From positions 47,665 through 111,664 of the forward strand of contig NZ_JAGGMI010000014.1 of assembly GCF_017875235.1 (NCBI RefSeq): DNA of 64,000 nt. Reading direction: 5' to 3'. The DNA comes from Asticcacaulis solisilvae. Its GTDB lineage: Bacteria > Pseudomonadota > Alphaproteobacteria > Caulobacterales > Caulobacteraceae. Below the pieces are notes generated by a model, which worked only from the letters and a program-made list of their open reading frames with translations, was not told the origin of the DNA and made no database searches. This document shows positions 17,478 to 25,989 of this stretch, one piece after another. A program made the position numbers and the translations under genes. Within the stretch, counting starts at the first letter, position 1. Each line of letters opens with the position of its first letter.

Positions 17478-18175
17478 TTCCGCCCCTTTTCGATAAGGCG
17501 TGTCGCGGTCGCCTTCTGATCCCCAAGCCGGAAAACGAACCGGTCGGCGACAAGGTCGATGACGTATCTGCCGTCACGCATGGCGCCGTTGATCAGGACC
17601 TCGCCCCCCCGATCGTTAATCATGAAAACCGCCGGAACCTGGCCATCGCCGCGCCATTCCACGAAGGTCGCGGAGCCGTCCTCGTACATGGACGACGGAC
17701 GGAGCGATGTGGCCCCGGTGAAACGGAAATACGATCTCGGCGTATCCTGGGCAACCGGCTGGGCCAGATATACCGGATAGACAAAACGCAGCGATATGGG
17801 AGTGGCGGCGTCCGGTGCCGGAATGGCGGTCAGGTCGAAATTATATTCGCGGCTATCGGTGACGACGGTCAGATTGGTATTGGTCGCGCCCTGCATCGGC
17901 TTGATGAACAGGCGGTCGGCCCGATGATTGGCCACGGCCTGCCAGACGGCGCTGTTGCCCAGCGCGACGTTTTCAATGCGCTCATCCGACGAAAACTCGA
18001 CAGCCACCGCATAGCCCAGTGCAACGCGCAGCACGACGACTTCGTCCGGATCGTAGTCGACCGTCTGTATCCGCGGGTCCTTCAGGCCTGGCGTAGGCGT
18101 GACCGACGCCCAGGCTGGAGTAGCGGCGACCGGCAAGATGGCGATCATGACGAGGAGATGGCGGCGTGTCGTCAC
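17474..18175 (-). CDS. virB9: Type IV secretion protein VirB9
   Basis: Periplasmic/outer-membrane core component of 233 aa. The signal peptide is VMIAILPVAATPAWA|SV. The family pattern is DPRIQTVDYDPDEVVVLRVALGYAVAVEF cut here into parts: DPRIQTVDYD, VVLRVALGY, and the C-terminal domain YFRFTGATSLRPSSMYEDG and PAVFMINDRGGEVLI. The start is GTG at 18175, overlapping the virB8 stop (GTGA); longer in-frame readings run through virB8 in another frame and are not real. No cysteine suitable for a VirB7 disulphide was noticed, in line with the missing virB7. Confidence 0.92.
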   Translation of the reverse strand: MTTRRHLLVMIAILPVAATPAWASVTPTPGLKDPRIQTVDYDPDEVVVLRVALGYAVAVEFSSDERIENVALGNSAVWQAVANHRADRLFIKPMQGATNTNLTVVTDSREYNFDLTAIPAPDAATPISLRFVYPVYLAQPVAQDTPRSYFRFTGATSLRPSSMYEDGSATFVEWRGDGQVPAVFMINDRGGEVLINGAMRDGRYVIDLVADRFVFRLGDQKATATRLIEKGRK

Positions 18176-18963
18176 GGTTCTCTCACGCTCGTAGGGGAAT
18201 CCGCGCCATCTTCGGAAGGCGGAATGTCGCTTAGGGCTGTCGTCGCATTGGGCGCCTCTAGGGGAATTGCCATCGTGAAGCCCTGAGCCGGTCGCGGCGC
18301 TATCTCGTCGTTGCGCCGGTATCGTGTCACCTGGAAGCCCAGCGGATTGACCAGCCGGTCCTCGGCACGCAGCGGCCCGTCTGAGAACTGATAGGTGATC
18401 ACGGCAGCATAATAGCCGTATGTCCCGCTCGCGGCGCCTTCGTCCATGCGCGTCGTGGTGAAGCGCACCAGAGCCGTCTTTGGCCCGAGCTCCGAAACGG
18501 ATTCGACATTGACGGCGACCACCGCCGAACGCGGATAGAGCTTGAGCGGACTTTGCGGATTGTGGGCCGGCATCAGGGCGGCATATTCGCCACGGGCCTG
18601 GCCGCCCGACCACAGCATGACCTTGCGGTAGTCGGCGCGCAGGGCCGTAATGTCGAAACCTTCCCGCGCGATGACATACTGCGCCAGCATCGAACGCGTC
18701 AGGGCCGTGTCGGCGCGCAGGGTCTGGCTGCCGCCCTTGTCCAGCACCTCGACAAATCCGGTCTGCCGGTCGACCAGGACCGGAACGACATTTGTCGATT
18801 TGAGCGGGACCAGACTGGCCAGGGCGAGGGCTTCGGCAACCGCGACCAGAGCTGCCGCGCCGGCGACAAGCCAGGCTCGGTTGCGGGCGCGCCGCGCCGC
18901 GTCGGCCTCGCTTTGCGCCCAACTCGAACTATCCGGATAATAGGATTGCGTGTCTGTCTTCAT
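18172..18963 (-). CDS. virB8: Type IV secretion inner-membrane protein VirB8
   Basis: Bitopic assembly factor of 263 aa: a cytoplasmic N-terminal tail, one membrane helix at about residues 30-52 (AWLVAGAAALVAVAEALALASLVPL), and a periplasmic NTF2-like VirB8 domain containing MLAQYVIAREGF, YPRSAVVAVNVESV and the NPLGFQVTRYR ending used for contact with VirB10. Length is normal. It overlaps virB6 and virB9 by 4 bp each, so the operon is translationally coupled. Confidence 0.93.
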   Translation of the reverse strand: MKTDTQSYYPDSSSWAQSEADAARRARNRAWLVAGAAALVAVAEALALASLVPLKSTNVVPVLVDRQTGFVEVLDKGGSQTLRADTALTRSMLAQYVIAREGFDITALRADYRKVMLWSGGQARGEYAALMPAHNPQSPLKLYPRSAVVAVNVESVSELGPKTALVRFTTTRMDEGAASGTYGYYAAVITYQFSDGPLRAEDRLVNPLGFQVTRYRRNDEIAPRPAQGFTMAIPLEAPNATTALSDIPPSEDGADSPTSVREP

Positions 18964-20144
18964 GAAATCAAGTCCCGCTTCGCCGCCCCAGTTGACGCCC
19001 GCATATGTGTCGGCCGCCGCAAGCCTGGCCCCGCACCTGCTGAAGAGTCTGCGGAGCCTGCCCAGGCTGAAGCCGCGCCACCGCCCCCTCCCCGGTTATT
19101 GTTCTGCCGCTGCTCATCGGCAACGGCCAAAGCTCCAACCGCGTCCGTGACGCGTTGCGCCCGCGAAACCGGGGGCTCAGTCCGAATTTCTGCGACCGGC
19201 CAAGGAGACCGCGGGGTAGACGGCGCTTCGGTACCCATTCGCGCGGTCACGAACGTGCCCGCGCGCCGGATGAGGTCGATGGGCAGGAACCCACTCGCCG
19301 CAAGCACCGCGACCACGGTTATGGCGGCGCCGCCCGCCAGGAAAAACAGTCCGATAAGCAACGGAGCGCTGGCATCGGGCGCCTGGGACAGGTGCGAGAG
19401 ATCGCGTGCCAAAAAGGACAGTTCGACTGCCGAACTTACTGCGTAGCCCGTTTGGGCGATAAACAGCGCGATCATTGCTCGCAGCCACCCGGCGAACAGC
19501 CCTATCGACATATCGAACAGGGCGGCGGCGATAAACAGCGGCCCGACAGCCAGGACGATCGCCTGAACCAACCGCGCGGCCAGGCTGAACCCGACGCAGG
19601 AGAGCATGAGTACGGCATTGCCCAGGTCGTGGCCCGAAGTGGCGGGCGAAGGCCCTGGCGCGGGAGGCGGAACAGACGGATCGCCGCCGGCAGACGGCGG
19701 CGCAGGGACCGGCACCGCCTGCGACGGCCCGGCCAACGCGTCCAGATACCCGGCCGCGCTGTGGCTGGCCTCAGTCAGCGAAGGGGTCCGCAATCCTGTT
19801 GGCGCCAGGGCCATGGCCGCCAGTTCCTGCGGCCCTTGGGTGGAAACGGTGTAGACCAGCGCGGAATAGGTGGTGAAAGTCGTCGCCGCGGCAATGACGA
19901 AGCCCAGGCGAAGCACCGCATGGATCAGGCTGGCCGTGTCGAGCTGATGGTACAGGATGAGCCGATAACCGATGCCGGCGACATAGAGCGCCAGCAATAC
20001 CGCGACCAGGGCCGTTGGCAGGCCGTGCCACACGCCGCCCTGGAACCCCGCGAGTTCGATCTGCCGCGACTGGCATTCGACATAGGCCGCCAGGCGCTCG
20101 ACAACCCCGGCGTCGCCGGCGATGGCAGGACATAAGCCGCTCAT
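18960..20144 (-). CDS. virB6: Type IV secretion polytopic membrane protein VirB6/TrbL
   Basis: 394-aa inner-membrane channel component. Several hydrophobic segments are visible: ALVAVLLALYVAGIGYRLILY, AVLRLGFVIAAATTFTTYSALVYTV, LMLSCVGFSLAARLVQAIVLAVGPLFIAAALF, and LLIGLFFLAGGAAITVVAVLAAS. A proline-rich periplasmic loop (PAPPSAGGDPSVPPPAPGPS) lies between them, and a hydrophilic C-terminal tail of about 90 residues ends with low-complexity glycine. It follows virB4 directly with a 4-bp overlap, where other operons carry virB5. Confidence 0.88.
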   Translation of the reverse strand: MSGLCPAIAGDAGVVERLAAYVECQSRQIELAGFQGGVWHGLPTALVAVLLALYVAGIGYRLILYHQLDTASLIHAVLRLGFVIAAATTFTTYSALVYTVSTQGPQELAAMALAPTGLRTPSLTEASHSAAGYLDALAGPSQAVPVPAPPSAGGDPSVPPPAPGPSPATSGHDLGNAVLMLSCVGFSLAARLVQAIVLAVGPLFIAAALFDMSIGLFAGWLRAMIALFIAQTGYAVSSAVELSFLARDLSHLSQAPDASAPLLIGLFFLAGGAAITVVAVLAASGFLPIDLIRRAGTFVTARMGTEAPSTPRSPWPVAEIRTEPPVSRAQRVTDAVGALAVADEQRQNNNRGGGGGAASAWAGSADSSAGAGPGLRRPTHMRASTGAAKRDLIS

Positions 20145-22498
20145 GTCAACCGCTCCAGGAAGGGAGGCATCCAGTCGTGTGGGTGATCGCCCACAGCGGC
20201 ACGCACTTCGTCCAACAGCCGGATAGCGCTCTCGCGGCCGGAAAGGACGTGCAGCATTTCCGCTTCGCCGGTCAGGTCGAGGCGCGCCACGACGCTTTCC
20301 CGGCCGTGCTTGATCAGGAAGCAGTGGGCGTGATCGGGCAAGGAGCGGATCAGGTCGAACTCATGCTGGGTCAATCCGAAACCGTCGACATAGTCTACGG
20401 CCTGGGCGCGCGCGTTAGGCAGGAAGATATGGGTGGCGGCCTGCTCGACAATCGCCGAGGAGATGCGGCTGGCCAAGGCGTCCTGGGCGCTCTGGGTGAC
20501 GAAGCCCACCAGTCCATTGCGTTTGCGGATCGTCTTTTCCCAGTCGCGAATGCGAGCCACGAAGATATCGTCATCCAGCGCCTTCCAGCCCTCGTCGACA
20601 ACAATGATCGCCGGCGATCCATCCAGCCGTTCTTCGACGCGATGGAACAGGTACATCATGGCCGGTGTCCGCGTCGCCGGAGCGTCCAGCAATTGCGTCA
20701 TGTCGAAGCCGACGACCGCCGCATCCAGTCCGACCTCGTCGTCGGCATTGTCGAACAGCCAGGCGTGCTCTCCGTTGCCGAACCAGGGACGCAGACGGGC
20801 ATAAAGGTCGGTTGCCTTTGGCCGTTCCGCGCCCCGCAGCAGATCCGCGAAGGCACGAAGGCGGCGCAGGCTGGGAGGCGCCGAGAAGTTGGCGTCTACC
20901 GCCGCCTCGATCACCGCCAGGTCCTCGGCGCTCGGTGCTGCGTCCGCCGAGACCAGACGCGATACCCATTCGATAAGGAAGCGGCGGTTCGCCGGCGATG
21001 CTTCCAGGGCCAGGGGGTTGAGTCCTGAGGGCGCGCCGGGACGCAAAGTGCGGTAGCGGCCGCCGACGGCCCGGATAAAGATTTCCGAGCCCCGGTCCTT
21101 ATCGAAGAAGACGAGCCGCGGCTTGAACTTCAGCGCCTGGGCCAGCAGGAAGTTCAACACCACCGTCTTGCCCGAGCCAGACGGGCCGATCACGCTGAAA
21201 TTGCCGAGGTCGCCGTGGTGGAAGTTGAAGAAATAGGGCCCCGCCGCCGTGGTTTCGAGGACGGTCACCGCCTCCCCCCAGTAACCGCGCGGCTCGCCAA
21301 TGGCGAAATTGTGGAACGAGGCGAAACTGGCGAAATTGCGTCCGGCGATGAGCGCGCGCCGGGTGATGAAGCGCATATTGCCCGGGAACTGCGCCCAGAA
21401 GGCTGGCTCAAGCGCCAGGTCCTCACGCACGCCGACGATGCCGAGATCCGCCAGCACGGCCTGGGCGTCGGCCAGCCCCTGCGCGACGTCGCCCTCGTCG
21501 GAGGCGCTGAGCATCAGGCTCATGTGATGTTCACCGAAGATCGCGCGTCCCGCGGCCAGGTCGTCGCTGGCGCCGGCCAGCTCGTTGCGCAGGGTGATCG
21601 CCTCGTCGTCGCTGGCGCGCATGCGGCGGAGCGCCAGGTTGACGCGGCGCAAGGCGGGTTCGCGGTCGACGAAGGCGAAGCTTTGCGTCAGCACGAATTC
21701 CGCCGGCAGCCGCAGCAGTTCGTCGATCATGCCCGGCCGCGACGTGCCGGGATATTCCCGGATCGACAGGATGCCGAAATAGCGGCGGTCCTGCTCGGCA
21801 TAGGGGGCCAGTTCTCCGGTCATGCGGCCAAAGCTGAGGCGGCGGGCCGGCACGTGTGACGCCAGCTTGCCTTCCGGCAGCAACCGCGCCTGGCTGAAGC
21901 CGTTGTAAATCTGCGCCAGGAACTCAAGAATGCCAGAGTAGCGCCGGCCGTCGCGCTCGTAGACACCGACGACGCGCGGCCGATAAGCCGCCAGCGAGGC
22001 CATCAGAACCTCGCGTGCCTCGTTCAGATCGCGCAGACCTTCGCGCAGCTCGATGTCGGCGCGGCCCGCGTCGGCGGACATGTTGTCGAAGAACCGCTGA
22101 ACCAAACCCTTGCTGCCCTGGGTCGGCCGGCGCAGAAGCGTGACATAGATGTCGTTGACATAGAGCGCCTTGGCGTCCAGCCGTTTGCGCCATCGATCGT
22201 TCAGGGCACGGCTGAACGCATCGCCGTAAGATGCATCAAGCGCCGGTTCCACGCGGCGGCGGACAATATGGTAATAGAGCGCGAAGCGCGAGGCGCTGAG
22301 CGCCTTAAGCGCTGCGTCCCTTAGGTCCTTGCGATAATTGAGTTCACTGGTATCCGCGGTCTCGAACAGAAGTCCCTTCAGGACGATGGTCTGCATAAGG
22401 CGCTTGTCCTGCAGCATCACCGTATTGTCGTCGACGTGCGCGAGATACGGCAGGCGATCGCCGCCGCGGGTTTCCTTTTCGTAAGCTACTCTGTTCAT
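20141..22498 (-). CDS. virB4: Type IV secretion ATPase VirB4
   Basis: Large ATPase of 785 aa, the most conserved T4SS marker. The N-terminal CagE/TrbE/VirB4 domain covers about residues 1-400 (VMLQDKRLMQTIVLKG). The RecA-like domain has Walker A GPSGSGKT near residue 438 and Walker B IIVVDEGWKALDDD, followed by FVTQSAQDAL. It is a single polypeptide of normal size, not split or fused to VirB3. It overlaps virB3 and virB6 by 4 bp. Sequence wording is of the P-type (VirB/Trb-like) class. Confidence 0.95.
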   Translation of the reverse strand: MNRVAYEKETRGGDRLPYLAHVDDNTVMLQDKRLMQTIVLKGLLFETADTSELNYRKDLRDAALKALSASRFALYYHIVRRRVEPALDASYGDAFSRALNDRWRKRLDAKALYVNDIYVTLLRRPTQGSKGLVQRFFDNMSADAGRADIELREGLRDLNEAREVLMASLAAYRPRVVGVYERDGRRYSGILEFLAQIYNGFSQARLLPEGKLASHVPARRLSFGRMTGELAPYAEQDRRYFGILSIREYPGTSRPGMIDELLRLPAEFVLTQSFAFVDREPALRRVNLALRRMRASDDEAITLRNELAGASDDLAAGRAIFGEHHMSLMLSASDEGDVAQGLADAQAVLADLGIVGVREDLALEPAFWAQFPGNMRFITRRALIAGRNFASFASFHNFAIGEPRGYWGEAVTVLETTAAGPYFFNFHHGDLGNFSVIGPSGSGKTVVLNFLLAQALKFKPRLVFFDKDRGSEIFIRAVGGRYRTLRPGAPSGLNPLALEASPANRRFLIEWVSRLVSADAAPSAEDLAVIEAAVDANFSAPPSLRRLRAFADLLRGAERPKATDLYARLRPWFGNGEHAWLFDNADDEVGLDAAVVGFDMTQLLDAPATRTPAMMYLFHRVEERLDGSPAIIVVDEGWKALDDDIFVARIRDWEKTIRKRNGLVGFVTQSAQDALASRISSAIVEQAATHIFLPNARAQAVDYVDGFGLTQHEFDLIRSLPDHAHCFLIKHGRESVVARLDLTGEAEMLHVLSGRESAIRLLDEVRAAVGDHPHDWMPPFLERLT

Positions 22499-22779
22499 GG
22501 ACTATAGGAATTGCACCCCCATAGTGACCGGTTCGCGACGTGCGGACAGCGTGAGCTTGTAACGATCCAGATATCGAAAATACGCGGATCGTACAGGTGG
22601 GCGACCCAGCCGATGGCATGGATGACGAGCGCCGCGGCGATGACCCAGAACGCCTTGAAGATCAGGAACAGTTCCGTCGTGATGATGACGTTCGCGATCA
22701 GGAAACTGTAGGTTACACCCAGGAACATCTGCGGTTTGGTCAGGGCGACGAAAAGGCGGTCGCGATCGAGCGTGTCCAT
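22495..22779 (-). CDS. virB3: Type IV secretion protein VirB3
   Basis: 94-aa inner-membrane protein with the VirB3 pattern: a short N-terminal segment DRLFVALTKPQMFLGVTYSFLIANVIITTE and two adjacent membrane helices up to residue 60, then HLYDPRIFDIW. It lies 3 bp after virB2 and overlaps virB4 by 4 bp. It is required with VirB4 for pilus assembly. Confidence 0.9.
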   Translation of the reverse strand: MDTLDRDRLFVALTKPQMFLGVTYSFLIANVIITTELFLIFKAFWVIAAALVIHAIGWVAHLYDPRIFDIWIVTSSRCPHVANRSLWGCNSYSP

Positions 22780-22782
22780 GGT

Positions 22783-23097
22783 TCAGAAGCCGCCGCTGGC
22801 TGCCGTCTGGATTCCGGCGACGATGCTGGTCGCGCCAAAAAGGATGAAGCAGCCCAGGATGACGGCGGCGCCGTGGCGCCAGTTCAGCCGGCCCGTCAGC
22901 ATCATGTAGCCGCAGAAGGCAACGGCGATCACGGCGACCACCGTCGCCGTCGTGCCCAGTAAGGTTCCCTGGATCCAGTGGAGGGCGCCGACGATCGCAC
23001 CCGAGCCTTCAGGGTCGGCATAGGCCTGGGCGCGGGCCGGCAGGGCGACAAGGGCCAGGGCCGGAATGGCGCTCGATAAGTGTTGTATCGCTTTCAT
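22783..23097 (-). CDS. virB2: Type IV secretion major pilin VirB2
   Basis: 104-aa prepilin with a signal peptide (SAIPALALVALPARAQA|YAD). Its two hydrophobic helices, LLGTTATVVAVIAVAFCGYMML and AAVILGCFILFGATSIVAGI, are joined by a short polar loop GRLNWRHG, as in all VirB2/TrbC pilins. It is the first gene of the operon. Only 89 bp separate it from the stop of the GH74 xyloglucanase on the same strand, so the operon is either read from there or from an unrecognised promoter in that gap. Confidence 0.9.
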   Translation of the reverse strand: MKAIQHLSSAIPALALVALPARAQAYADPEGSGAIVGALHWIQGTLLGTTATVVAVIAVAFCGYMMLTGRLNWRHGAAVILGCFILFGATSIVAGIQTAASGGF

Positions 23098-23146
23098 GGG
23101 TTTTACTCAGGTAAAAACTTACGGATTGGCTGTCGGCAACGGGATA

Positions 23147-23174
23147 GGACCAGCAACGCGGCCGCTGCTGGTCC
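23147..23174 (-). terminator. Hairpin between GH74 gene and virB2
   Basis: A 9-bp stem GGACCAGCA/TGCTGGTCC with a 10-nt loop lies in the 89-bp gap. It lacks an immediate U-run on the minus strand, so read-through from the xyloglucanase gene into the secretion operon is possible. Confidence 0.4.
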
Positions 23175-23186
23175 AGGTTATCAGCA

Positions 23187-25454
23187 TCAGTTCGGAGACG
23201 TTCCGTAAACGATGCCACGACCGGAGTTGGTGGCCCCATAGACCGTCCCGAAGGTCTTCGGGTCGCCCACAAGCATGCGGAAGCCGCCGTATTGATTCTG
23301 GGCGTTGTCGATCCGCGTCCAGGTGCTGCCGCCGTTGACCGAGCGGAAGACGCCTTTGACATTGTTGTAGGTGCCGGCGACGTACATCGCCGGGTAGGAC
23401 TGGCCAGACGCCGCCTTACCGAAGCCCATGGCCTGAATGCTCGTCGGGCCGGAGACCTGGCTCCAGGTGCCCGAGCCGCAGGTCGTGTTGCGCAACAAAC
23501 CGCTGTAACCGTAGAGCCAGACGTCGCAGGACTTGCCGAACGGCGTGATCATGGTGTGCCACGCAATGGGCGTAACGGGCTGGGTCCAGCTGACGCCTTT
23601 GTTGGTGCTGACATAGACCTTACCATTGGTGCGTTCATAGGCGTAGAAGTTGTTGACGTTCGCGCCGTCGGCCACCACGGCGATGCCGGCCGGCAACGAC
23701 GTCGAAGACCAGCTGTAGGTGCTGTTGGTCGAGACGACCGGCACAACGCCGCTGTCGCCGGGCGCCCAGACGATGGAGCTGCCATCGGCATTGATTGCGA
23801 TGGTGCCGCCACTGTCATTCGTGACACCGGCCGGCGTGCTGGTGAAGGGAGACCAGCTGTAGCCGCCATTATACGAGATGGCGCCTGGAGCGCTGCCCCA
23901 GATGCCGACCCGCACCATAATGTTCGAGGCGCTCTTGGCCCAGTCGAGGGAGGAGGTGTTGCCGCAGTTGGGATTGGAGTGCGCGGCCGCGGGGGCCTGG
24001 GTCATGTTGGTGTGGAAGAAGCCGCACACGTCGCCCATCCCGCTCACCAACGGCACCGAACCGCCCCAGGGAAATGCGGTCGGAGACGCCAGGCTGAGCG
24101 GAACGGTTTCTTCCACGCCGTTTTGATCGAGCGTGAAATTGACGGTCCCACCGCTGGCGGAGGCCGTCAGATTCTGGGTCGACATGATGCCGCCACCCCA
24201 GGTGACGAAGGCGTGGTTGGTGTTGAACGGATCGAGCGCCACGCCGCTCCAGTTGCCGAGATAGCTACGGGTGCCGTTCCAGGGGGCCGCACTGAGGTTG
24301 ACATTGACGTTGGCGGTAGCGTTAACCCAGGATTGACCGCCGTTGGTGGTCCGGTGCAGCGACTCACCGTGGCCGTCATAGCGGTTGACGCTCATCACGG
24401 CGACAGTGCCCGAATGCGCCGGATCGACCGACAGGCCCGAGAAGCCGTAGTCGGCGAACCAGCCGGCCAGTTGCTGGCTGTCGTTCGGAGGCGTGATGTT
24501 GGTCCAGTTGCCGCCGGCAACATTGTACTTCCACACCTGGCCATGATCCAGGCCGCTCGGCCCGCCGCCGCTCGTCCCCGAAGCTGCCCGCGAATAGGTG
24601 ATGTAGAGGTTGCCGTCAGGACCGATCTGGCCCTGTTGCGGGAGCAGGCCCGTCGGTGCGCCCGGAACCAGCGACCAGCTATTGCCACCGTCGGTGCTGC
24701 GGTAAAGTGTGGAGCCGTTGCTGGCGGCCTGCGCTGTGCTGACGCCGGCAAAAATGGTCTTCGTGGCCTGGCCCGACGCACTCGACGGCTTGTGCATGGC
24801 GACGAAAGCAACGCCCGCGCCGGTGTCGTTGTTCGACATGGCCGGGAAGCTGGTCACCTTGGACCAATTGTAACCGTTGTTAGTGCTCTTCCAGAGGCCG
24901 TTGTTCGAGGCCCAGGCCGAGGTGTTGGCCGTACCGTAGAACAGCACCGAACCCAGGTTCGGGTCGACCGCCAGGCGCGGCCCGACATTGCGGCCGGCCT
25001 CGTTGCCGTTGACCTCGAACGGAAAAGGCACAATCTGGAAGCTGTATCCCTGGTTCCACGAAATCAACAAGGCGCCGCAGCAGTTGGTTTGCCAGTCATG
25101 GCCACCACCGGCAACCATGTAGAGCAAGTTGGTATTGTTGGGGTCGACGGCGATGGCTTGAACGTTGTTGTACGCGGCCTGATCCGGGGTCAGCCAGTCG
25201 AGCAGCGGCACCCAGGTGCTGTTCGATGAATTGTAACGATAGGCGCCGCCCACGTCGGTGCGGGCATAAAACAGGCCCTGCTGGCCCGGATGGGCGATAA
25301 CTTCGGGCACGTAGCCGCCACCGCCGATTTTTGCGACCTGCCACGTGTAGCTCTGCGCGCTGGCGGGGGATACTGTGGCAATCGCCGCTGCCGAAATGGC
25401 AAGCGCGCCGACAGCCAGCCCTTTTAAAAGGGCATGACGCAAGGTTTTTTTCAT
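23187..25454 (-). CDS. Secreted GH74 xyloglucanase
   Basis: Glycoside hydrolase family 74, 755 aa, cutting the beta-1,4-glucan backbone of xyloglucan. A signal peptide (VSPASAQ|SYT) is followed by two seven-bladed beta-propellers made of BNR/sialidase-like repeats (repeated STDGGNSW, TTNGGQSW, STNKGVSWTQ, SVNGGSTWTRI). Catalytic base D67 sits in ARTDVGGAYRYN and catalytic acid D475 in GMGDVCGFFH, both at the expected places. No carbohydrate-binding module is attached. GGAAGG precedes the ATG. The upstream region, shared with an IclR regulator, carries a 25-bp palindrome. Endo versus reducing-end mode cannot be decided from sequence alone. Confidence 0.93.
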   Translation of the reverse strand: MKKTLRHALLKGLAVGALAISAAAIATVSPASAQSYTWQVAKIGGGGYVPEVIAHPGQQGLFYARTDVGGAYRYNSSNSTWVPLLDWLTPDQAAYNNVQAIAVDPNNTNLLYMVAGGGHDWQTNCCGALLISWNQGYSFQIVPFPFEVNGNEAGRNVGPRLAVDPNLGSVLFYGTANTSAWASNNGLWKSTNNGYNWSKVTSFPAMSNNDTGAGVAFVAMHKPSSASGQATKTIFAGVSTAQAASNGSTLYRSTDGGNSWSLVPGAPTGLLPQQGQIGPDGNLYITYSRAASGTSGGGPSGLDHGQVWKYNVAGGNWTNITPPNDSQQLAGWFADYGFSGLSVDPAHSGTVAVMSVNRYDGHGESLHRTTNGGQSWVNATANVNVNLSAAPWNGTRSYLGNWSGVALDPFNTNHAFVTWGGGIMSTQNLTASASGGTVNFTLDQNGVEETVPLSLASPTAFPWGGSVPLVSGMGDVCGFFHTNMTQAPAAAHSNPNCGNTSSLDWAKSASNIMVRVGIWGSAPGAISYNGGYSWSPFTSTPAGVTNDSGGTIAINADGSSIVWAPGDSGVVPVVSTNSTYSWSSTSLPAGIAVVADGANVNNFYAYERTNGKVYVSTNKGVSWTQPVTPIAWHTMITPFGKSCDVWLYGYSGLLRNTTCGSGTWSQVSGPTSIQAMGFGKAASGQSYPAMYVAGTYNNVKGVFRSVNGGSTWTRIDNAQNQYGGFRMLVGDPKTFGTVYGATNSGRGIVYGTSPN

Positions 25455-25577
25455 GACGTCCTTCCTGTTTTTTGAGCCCGAAGCAGGCGCACGACCACAG
25501 AAGGATTAGGGTCGACACTCCCTACCAAAGGCGGGCCTTGTTGTCAGGCCCACAACAGAGATACACATTAAAACGTC

Positions 25578-25602
25578 ATATGCAAAATTAAATTTTACAT
25601 AT
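25578..25602. promoter_or_regulatory. 25-bp palindrome upstream of GH74 gene
   Basis: Arms ATATGCAAAATT and AATTTTACATAT surround a single A and match at 11 of 12 positions. The site is 124 bp upstream of the xyloglucanase start and faces the divergent IclR gene, so it is a likely operator for that regulator. Confidence 0.5.
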
Positions 25603-25739
25603 AAATTATAGATTGAGCGATTTCAACTTCGTCGATGTCCCTAACTGGCTGCGCCCGATACACGACGCTCAACATCAAACCGCGTACTTTTCCTTATAAA
25701 ACAGAAAACTACCTATTTTTATGCATCGTCCATTGGATA

Positions 25740-25753
25740 GAGCATATATGCTC
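25740..25753. promoter_or_regulatory. Perfect palindrome GAGCATATATGCTC
   Basis: A 14-bp perfect dyad with the same CATATATG core as the sites at 5132-5145 and 5692-5699 near the first IclR gene. It lies between the GH74 gene and the third IclR gene. The protein that binds it is inferred, not shown. Confidence 0.4.
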
Positions 25754-25989
25754 GACGACCCACGAGACTTCGCCCACCTAGCGCGAAAACAAAAGTTTCG
25801 AAATGGCGTTTTACCCATGATTAAGCACGGGCAACCTATCGGGCATCCGGCGCGATATCGCACGGTCCCGGCGCCGAAACCCGGGGACTGGCAACGGCTT
25901 GCCAAGTCCTGCGACCTATTGTCTAACCCCTGGATGGAGTGTGTTGCGCTGTGCAGCCATTCGTCGCTTATTTGCGAGTCGCATCATCC

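Noticed and set aside
17474..18922. Long version of virB9 (482 codons)
   Set aside because: The first 249 codons are a shadow of virB8; the signal peptide and GTGA overlap place the start at 18175.
15508..23097. Type IV secretion genes as part of an integrative conjugative element
   Set aside because: No relaxase, VirD4, integrase, tRNA-attached direct repeat or composition shift seen within the window; kept as a question only.
23292..25229. Plus-strand open frame of 645 codons opposite the GH74 gene
   Set aside because: Shadow frame; GH74 catalytic motifs and signal peptide are on the minus strand.
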